Made by a program: the position numbers and the translations under genes. Positions 57,880 through 64,000 of a stretch of 64,000 nucleotides of DNA are shown here, one piece after another (position 1 is the stretch's first letter; every line of letters begins with the position of its first letter). The notes under the pieces are model-generated. The model did not search any database. It had not been told where the DNA came from and saw nothing but the letters and a program-made list of their open reading frames with translations. The stretch spans positions 2,190,387-2,254,386 of the forward strand of contig JAGPYM010000006.1 in the NCBI GenBank assembly GCA_020736575.1, in the 5' to 3' direction. This stretch comes from Thelonectria olida (lineage: Eukaryota; Ascomycota; Sordariomycetes; Hypocreales; Nectriaceae).

Positions 57880-60483
57880 TTATGGAGAAGATGGATTTTC
57901 CGGTAGAGCCGGTAATGGTTTACGGACGTTGCTCTGTTGTTTTGAAGCAAGGTGACGAAGAACAGGAGGCTGATTCTCACGAGGCGGGACAGACATGTCC
58001 GGCATTGATAGGTCGTGGGCTAAATTGGGTGTTTGTGGTGGTGATAAACGCTCGCACTGCAGTAATGCGGCATGTTCTTCGGCAGAATACTGCTCGCGGA
58101 GCTGCGAGGAGGCAGTAGAGCGAGAATTCTGAGCTACCGTGGCAACAGGCATGTAGTCGACCTCTTGGTGCGCATTGTAAGAGACTGTATCATCCCTAGT
58201 TCCGCTATACGTAGACCTATGAAGGTTGCGGGCACGAGCGAAGGCGGAGGGAGATGCTGTCGAGTCGTAGGGAGGTCCGTTGGCCTGGTCCATGAAGGGC
58301 GCAAGATACGGGAGGGAGGCCCCACGGGAAAAGATGACGAGAACCAGGCATGACAGTAAGAGCATAGCTTGCACTATCGCCATCCTCTTCTGAAAGACGA
58401 CTTCATCCGCAAGGAGATTGAGTCTTGAGCTCAGGGCAACTATCTCACGTTGGGACTGTTCACGCTGGCTTTCCAAAGCTATGACAGTGGATTGCCATAT
58501 CTGATCATACTGATCACGAACGTTGCGCAGTTCGGCGAGTACTGTTTGGTTCAGGTTCTCGAGGAACAGATTCACTTTGAATATCTGCTTCTGTTCGGTT
58601 CTTTGCAGTGTTTCTTGCAAGTGACGAGCTTGGTCTTCGACGTACTTGAGGGAGAGCGTCAGGTTTGATTCGACTTGTTGCAAGCGCTTCGTGATGGCCT
58701 TGAAGAAGCCTTCCTGGACGGGCGGTGATGCTATTGAAGGACCGGTAGCGCCGCTGGTGCGATTCTTGCTACCAGACGTAGCGGGGGGCGAAGCCTTGTT
58801 GATTGGAGCCACTGATGTGCTCGAGCTTGAAGGGTCGGAATTTGGTGCAGCTCTCGTGCTTGTCACCTGCACTGTAGAGTTGGCTTCTGCATCGACTACC
58901 AACGAAGGAGAAATGCCTGGCGAGCTAGTTGATGCTACTTGGAGTTGCTCCGAGGGCGAGGCTGTCGTAGGTGGCGCTGCTGGGGTATCCTCCACGACTA
59001 GAGACTCGGTCTTCGTAACGTGTGTGTTGGCAGTGCCTCTTCCCCCCGCAGGGTCTGGCGGAGTCTGGTCATTGTTTTCCAAATTAGTACTATATGAATG
59101 GTTATAACGAAGACTAGCTGCAGCAGTGTGGTTCGGGGATGCCGCGCAAGTGGGCGCTGGGTATGCGAAAAGATGAATGGGCACCACAACTGTGCAATCA
59201 TAATGTTTGATAGTGATTGAAGTGTCTGGAGTTGGCTGCTGCTCAGCAGTTTCTTGTTCAGAGGTAGACTTAGCCTCTCCGCTCTGGATCTCGGCGTACG
59301 GCTCTGGTTCATTCTCACCAGGTTGCTCTTCGTCTCGACCAGCTTCGGTCTCCTTCCACGAGTCCAACATGCGCGAACCATGAACTCGAAGCAGTGACAC
59401 AGGACAGTAGTATTCATTTCCGTAGTGCGTGAGAAACTCAATCTGGACATACTTGGCCCATATCTGCGGGTTCTCGACGAGAAATGGCTGTATGTCGCGT
59501 GAGTTCCTCGCCTCAAAGGTTCCGAGATCCCTCCAATGATCCGTCTTTACTGGGTAGCGATCGCTAACGCTGATCCTGAAATGGCGAATCATGCTCGAGA
59601 AGAATTCGAAATTGGCCAGTACAATTGTGTCAATCAAGATATCGTCGCTGAGCTCGACTATCACGAACTTTTGGCGGGCAGAGCATTCCAGCAGCATGTA
59701 CGAGTCCTTGTTCTCCACAAGGATTGCCTTAGCGTTCTTTGCACTTGGGCCTGATTTCAAAACAGTCGCACCGGCATCAAATGACGAGTATGAAAAACGC
59801 TCTTTGCATGTTTTCCCCGCGTCCTTGCTCCTGTGAGTGGACGGTCGGCCGTCATCGTACGCCACAGGATCTCCGACGCCATGCTCACCGCCACTGGCCG
59901 GATTCGACCCTGAAGGGTGCTCCGTTTGGTCTCCAGCGTTATTGTCGAGATAGCTGTCAAAGTTCAGGGAGATTTCATCTTCTTCGCCGAGCCCGGCGTG
60001 TTCCATGTCCAGAGGCGTTCTGTCGCCCCCCCGTTGCTGGTTGGAATTTCGGGCTCGCAGGTCCTGAGGGTCTTGGCCTGTCTCTCGAAGCATCATCTCC
60101 TTCCAGTCTTCGAATGACATGAACGGTTTGGCTGCGCCATCCACCGGCTCGTCGCGAGGGTCTCTTTCAGAGGAAGAGGATGCATGAGGAGCCGCGGATT
60201 CAACCGAGGAGACCGTTGATACGGCATCAATCTCCGTTCCATTTGCGTCTGTGTTGCCGGTCGATTTGGTGGATGGGGTTTCGGAGCTCGCCCAAGTGCT
60301 CGTGAGGCAGGATTGGGGTAGGGAATGGGTAATGTAGTTGATCGTAATGGCGTCACATGTGGTTGCCGGTGGTGGTGAGTAAGTTCGTTCGGTCACACAT
60401 CGTGAATCTCCTTGCGCACTAGTTAGCGACGTCCAGCCTAACACGAGAGCGAGGAATAAAAGGGCCTGCGGCCAGGAAGCCAT
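57880..60483 (-). CDS. SLP1: SUN-like ER membrane protein Slp1
   Basis: Single-exon gene, 867 residues. Slp1 works with Emp65 in the ER membrane to protect newly made soluble proteins from degradation, and is related to vertebrate SUCO/osteopotentia. A signal peptide (residues 1-24, cleavable after TSAQG) is followed by a Ser/Thr-rich lumenal stretch. A conserved short motif FMSFEDWKEMML lies at 121-132. The SUN-like domain is about residues 225-370: ERFSYSSFDAGATVLKS, AKAILVENKDSYMLLEC, DTIVLANFEFFSSMIRHFRI and WAKYVQIEFLTHYGNEYYC. A coiled-coil region (residues about 610-700) leads into one membrane helix (AIVQAMLLLSCLVLVIF, about 700-722), then a Pro/Ser-rich cytosolic tail. The start codon lies within about 90 bases of a large AT-rich block. 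Confidence 0.95.
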   Translation of the reverse strand: MASWPQALLFLALVLGWTSLTSAQGDSRCVTERTYSPPPATTCDAITINYITHSLPQSCLTSTWASSETPSTKSTGNTDANGTEIDAVSTVSSVESAAPHASSSSERDPRDEPVDGAAKPFMSFEDWKEMMLRETGQDPQDLRARNSNQQRGGDRTPLDMEHAGLGEEDEISLNFDSYLDNNAGDQTEHPSGSNPASGGEHGVGDPVAYDDGRPSTHRSKDAGKTCKERFSYSSFDAGATVLKSGPSAKNAKAILVENKDSYMLLECSARQKFVIVELSDDILIDTIVLANFEFFSSMIRHFRISVSDRYPVKTDHWRDLGTFEARNSRDIQPFLVENPQIWAKYVQIEFLTHYGNEYYCPVSLLRVHGSRMLDSWKETEAGRDEEQPGENEPEPYAEIQSGEAKSTSEQETAEQQPTPDTSITIKHYDCTVVVPIHLFAYPAPTCAASPNHTAAASLRYNHSYSTNLENNDQTPPDPAGGRGTANTHVTKTESLVVEDTPAAPPTTASPSEQLQVASTSSPGISPSLVVDAEANSTVQVTSTRAAPNSDPSSSSTSVAPINKASPPATSGSKNRTSGATGPSIASPPVQEGFFKAITKRLQQVESNLTLSLKYVEDQARHLQETLQRTEQKQIFKVNLFLENLNQTVLAELRNVRDQYDQIWQSTVIALESQREQSQREIVALSSRLNLLADEVVFQKRMAIVQAMLLLSCLVLVIFSRGASLPYLAPFMDQANGPPYDSTASPSAFARARNLHRSTYSGTRDDTVSYNAHQEVDYMPVATVAQNSRSTASSQLREQYSAEEHAALLQCERLSPPQTPNLAHDLSMPDMSVPPRENQPPVLRHLASKQQSNVRKPLPALPENPSSP

Positions 60484-61179
60484 TATTGTGGTAGATAATT
60501 ACAATTGAGGCAATGGGTAGAGTGGTATGAAGTGGCGACCCACCTTTTACGCAGCCCCCCATTTTGTGTAATATGTAATAAAAGCTTTAAATATAATAGG
60601 AGCTTTAAGTTTAAGGCTAAGATTTCTAGACCTATTTAAGGTTTTTAATTAAAATAAATTAAAATTAATAATAATAATAATATTATTATTATTATTAAAA
60701 AAGCTAATAATTTAAATAAATAATAAAAGTTAATATAAGCTAAACTCTAGCTTTATATTTATTATAATAAGCTTTTTAATAGGGCTTATAGTTAAAATTA
60801 ATATTATAATTATATAATTATAAGTTTTTTTTTTTTAATTATATATATATAAATTATAAGTTTTTTTATAATTAGTAATATTTATTATTATATTAACTCT
60901 TTTATATATTTTTCTATTTAGTTATTTTACTTATTTTTATTAGCTTAATTACTTTTAAATTTATTTAATTTATTTTTAAACTTTCTTTTTTATTTAACTC
61001 TTTTAGCTCTCTTTTCCCACTTTTTAACCCTTATATTTACTTACTTATTTAACTTACTATTTATTTTTAAAATTTTCCTTTTTTATATTTTATTTTACTT
61101 ATAAGTAACTATTTAAATAACTATTTAAATTATTACTATTATATATAATAGCTTTTAAAGCTATAATTTTAAGTTATTA

Positions 61180-61410
61180 TTAGTATTATTAAAAAGGTAA
61201 TAATTTAAATATATAATAGTAGTTAATATAAGCTAAATCCTAGCCTTATATTTATTATAATAAGCTTTTTAATAAGGCTTATAATTAGTTTTAAAATAAA
61301 AGTTCCTATTAAATAAACCTTATTTAAGGAACCTTATTTTAAGCTTTTAATATAAAAGTACTTATTTTTTTATTTAACTCTAGTTTATATAGCTTAACTA
61401 ATAATATAAT
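61180..61410 (+). repeat. Direct repeat of about 230 bp (second copy 63765-64000)
   Basis: Both copies run through AATAATTTAAATATATAATA, the 60-bp unit, TTTTAAAATAAAAGT, CCTATTAAATAAACCTTA and TTAACTCTAGTTTATATA. The second copy is cut by the window edge. Confidence 0.8.
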
Positions 61411-62736
61411 ATATAACTATTAAAATATTTAATTTTATATTAATTAAATATAATATAATTTAATTAAATAATAAAAACTATATAACTACTTATTATATAT
61501 TAAAATATATAAATTTCTTTAAATATATTAAACTAATAAAAGATTTTAATAGGTATTTAAAAAGTTATAACTTTTAAATATTCTTATATTATTTAATATA
61601 AATATACTATTAAATTTTAATTAAAAAATTAATTTAATTATTTTAAATTATAAAATTCTAAGTAAAAAACTTAATATATATTAATACTATTATAACCTTT
61701 TTAAATAGAAAGTGAAAAACTATATATAACTTTTTAAAAAGGAAAGAAAAGACTATTTTAATAATAATAAGTAATTTATTAAAATAGTTTAATTAAATAC
61801 TTATTATTTATTAAAATAAGCCTAGTACTAGCATATAATAAAGGTTAATATAAGTAAAACCTAGCCTTGTATTTATTATAATAAGCTTTTTTATAGGGTT
61901 TATAATTAGCTTTTAAGTGAAAATTAAAAATATATAAAAAAGTTAATATAATAATAAAAATTACTAATTATAAAAATATAATTTTAAGTTATACTTTTAT
62001 ATTTTTTTAAAAAATAATTAGTTATTTTAATTAAATTTATTATTTTTTATTTAAAGTAAAAAGTAATTAAATTAGCTAACTTTTTTATTAAAAAATTTAA
62101 TATTATCTTTTATATATTTAATTTTTTAATTAAAATATAATAATTTAAAAAAAAATTAAATTAATTTATTATATTACTTTTAATAATATATTTATATTAA
62201 TTAATATAAAAATATTAAAAAGTTATAACTATTTAAAATACTTTTTAAACTTTTTAATTAAATAAATATATTTAAAAAATTTATATAATTTAATAAATAT
62301 TAAACTATTATATTAATATTATTTTTTTAAATTATAATATATTTAATTAGTAAAAAGTTAATTATATTAAATTATATAAAGTAAAAATTAAAAAAATGAT
62401 ATTTTTATATTAAAAGCTTAAAATAAAGTTTTTTAAATAAAGTTTATTTTATAAAAAGTTTTATTTAAAAATTAATTATAAATTTTATAAAAAAGCTTAT
62501 TATAATAAATATAAAGTTAAGTTTTATTTATATTAACTTTTATTATATATTAATATTAAATTTATTTTAATAAATAATTAATTATTTATTTATATATTTT
62601 AAAAGATAATAAATATAATTATTTAAAAGTAATTTAATTATAAATAAACTATTTTATTAAAATATAAAAATAATATTATAAAATAAAAAATAAATAAAAA
62701 TATATTAATATTTTTAAATAAAATAAAATAAATTTT

Positions 62737-63625
62737 ATTATTTATAATATTTTATATTTTTTATAGCTAGCTCTATTATATATTATTTATAAGAAAAAAT
62801 ATTTAACTTTTAAATATATATAAAATTAAATACTTTTATAAGTAATTATAATATATAACTATATAATTAATTAACTAATAGCTAATATAATATATTTTAG
62901 CTTTTAAAACTAGCTTTTAGCTTTTATAATAATAGAAAATCTATTAATTATATTTAAATATTTATATATTAATATAATATAAGCTAATTAGAAAGCCCTT
63001 TTATATATAATTTAAAAGTATTATAAAATTTACTTATATTTAACTAGCTACTAGCTATTAGAATTAAACTAATTATAGTTTTTTCTTTTTTCTTTTTTAA
63101 TTTAAGTTTTTAATTTAAAAGGTTTAACTTAATTATAACTAGAAATATACTATTATATCCCAAGCTAAAATTAATACTATTATTATTTATAATATTTTAT
63201 ATTTTTTATAACTAGCCCTATTTTATATTATTTATAAGAGAAAAACTTTTAGATTTTAAGCATATATAAAATTAAACGCCCCTATAAGCAATTAGTTATA
63301 ATATATAACTATATAATTAACTAATTAATAGTTAATATAATTTGCTTTAGCTTTTAAATTAGGCTTAAGCTCTTATAATAGTAAATCTACTAATTATATT
63401 TAAGTATTTATATACTAATATAATATAAAGCAATTAGAAAGCCCTTTTATATATAGTTTAAAAGTATTATAAAAATTACTTGCATTTAAACTAGCTACTA
63501 GCTATTAAAATTAAACTAATTATAGTTTTTTTTATTTTTAACTTAGGGTTTAAATTTAAAAGGTTTAGCTTAATTATAACTAGAAATATACTATTATATT
63601 CTAAGCTAAAATTAATACTATTATA
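62737..63625. repeat. Tandem pair of about 440-bp diverged repeats
   Basis: The stretch starting TTATAATATTTTATATTTTT at about 62740 recurs from about 63184, and the two run in parallel to ACTAGAAATATACTATTATA (near 63138 and 63579). Differences are mostly C/T or G/A. Confidence 0.8.
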
Positions 63626-64000
63626 ACTTTTTTAAATACAAAGTTAAAAACCTTATATAATTCTTTAAAAAAAAAGAAAAACTATTTTATTAATAATAAA
63701 AAGTAATTTATTAAAATAATTTAATTAAATATTTATAAGTTATAATTTTAATAGCTATTATATTATTATTATTATTAAAAATGCTAATAATTTAAATATA
63801 TAATAAAGGTTAATATAAGCTAAACCCTAGCCTTATATTTATTATAATAAGCTTTTTAATAAAACTTATAATTAATTAGTTTTAAAATAAAAGTCCCTAT
63901 TAAATAAACCTTACTTAAAAAACCTTATTTTAAGCTTTTAATATAAAAGTACCTCTTTATTTAACTCTAGTTTATATAACTTAACTAATAATATAATATT

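Larger units (their letters stand above)
60729..63875. repeat. Dispersed repeat of about 60 bp, five copies
   Basis: A recognisable unit, GTTAATATAAGCTAAA followed by CTAGCCTTATATTTATTATA and AATAAGCTTTTTAAT, occurs at about 60729-60790, 61222-61288, 61843-61911 and 63809-63875 on the plus strand, and inverted at about 62472-62540. Copies differ mainly by C/T or G/A changes. Confidence 0.8.
60570..64000. repeat. AT-rich, RIP-type repeat block
   Basis: From about 60570 to the window edge the DNA is almost only A and T, with no gene and no ORF of note. CpA dinucleotides are nearly absent, while the remaining cytosines sit mostly in CpT and CpC (for example CTAGCC, AAGCTT). This is the product expected from repeat-induced point mutation, which turns CpA into TpA in repeated DNA. 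Diverged direct and inverted repeats are visible inside (listed separately). The original element cannot be identified. The block may continue beyond the window. Confidence 0.9.

Noticed and set aside
60570..64000. Intact transposon in the AT-rich block
   Set aside because: Diverged repeats are present, but no open frame, reverse transcriptase or transposase motif, or clean terminal repeats survive.

Overview
The window is nuclear DNA of a filamentous ascomycete. The evidence is short GT-AG introns (about 50-170 nt) with pyrimidine-rich 3' ends, branch-point-like CTAAC motifs, compact gene spacing, a HET-domain gene, an Sge1/Ryp1-type WOPR regulator, and sharply bounded AT-rich blocks that look like repeat-induced point mutation (RIP). 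The protein sequences read like Sordariomycetes, probably Hypocreales; that placement is inference, and no species can be named. I support 24 protein-coding genes. Exons were joined by reading frame, splice sites and family similarity, and every joined model closes in frame.

Layout. 1-5177: long gene-free region leading to the WOPR regulator (5178-6536). 7255-16.0 kb: SEC15 (exocyst), HAP5/NF-YC, FCF2 (rRNA processing), RSM10 (mitoribosome) and MSW1 (mitochondrial TrpRS). 15967-19311 (-): an importin-13/Kap122-like karyopherin. 21.2-23.4 kb: aminopeptidase P, with two in-frame starts that would give mitochondrial and cytosolic forms. 23.8-27.4 kb: a FUN14 protein, the centromeric histone CENP-A, and a derlin. 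28.05-30.4 kb: acireductone dioxygenase, a small AT-rich island, and a short-chain dehydrogenase. 31.1-39.0 kb: GDP-mannose transporter, MBOAT lysophospholipid acyltransferase, and a serine-rich protein with two C-terminal membrane segments. 39.0-43.1 kb: gene-poor spacer with low-complexity tracts. 43.1-60.5 kb: RCE1, MMM1, VPS45, MTO1, cardiolipin synthase, a HET protein, a Mei2-like RNA-binding protein, and SLP1 (SUN-like ER protein). About 60.57 kb to the end: extremely AT-rich, repeat-filled DNA without genes, in which CpA is almost eliminated.

Themes. Most genes are core housekeeping genes present once. Many act at mitochondria (RSM10, MSW1, MTO1, CRD1, MMM1, FUN14 and the long form of aminopeptidase P) or in the secretory/ER system (SEC15, DER1, VRG4, ALE1, RCE1, VPS45, SLP1). 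They are not an operon or a biosynthetic cluster. Neighbours alternate between divergent pairs with short shared promoters (HAP5/FCF2 344 bp, MMM1/VPS45 499 bp, CRD1/HET 596 bp) and tightly convergent pairs (MSW1/karyopherin 182 bp, MTO1/CRD1 192 bp).

I found no tRNA, rRNA, CRISPR array or intact transposon. I did not find a clearly new multi-gene system. The best leads are the leaky-scanning arrangement in aminopeptidase P, the long structured leader of the WOPR regulator, the short-tailed CENP-A, the uncharacterised serine-rich membrane protein, and the RIP-type block that begins within about 90 bp of the SLP1 start codon.
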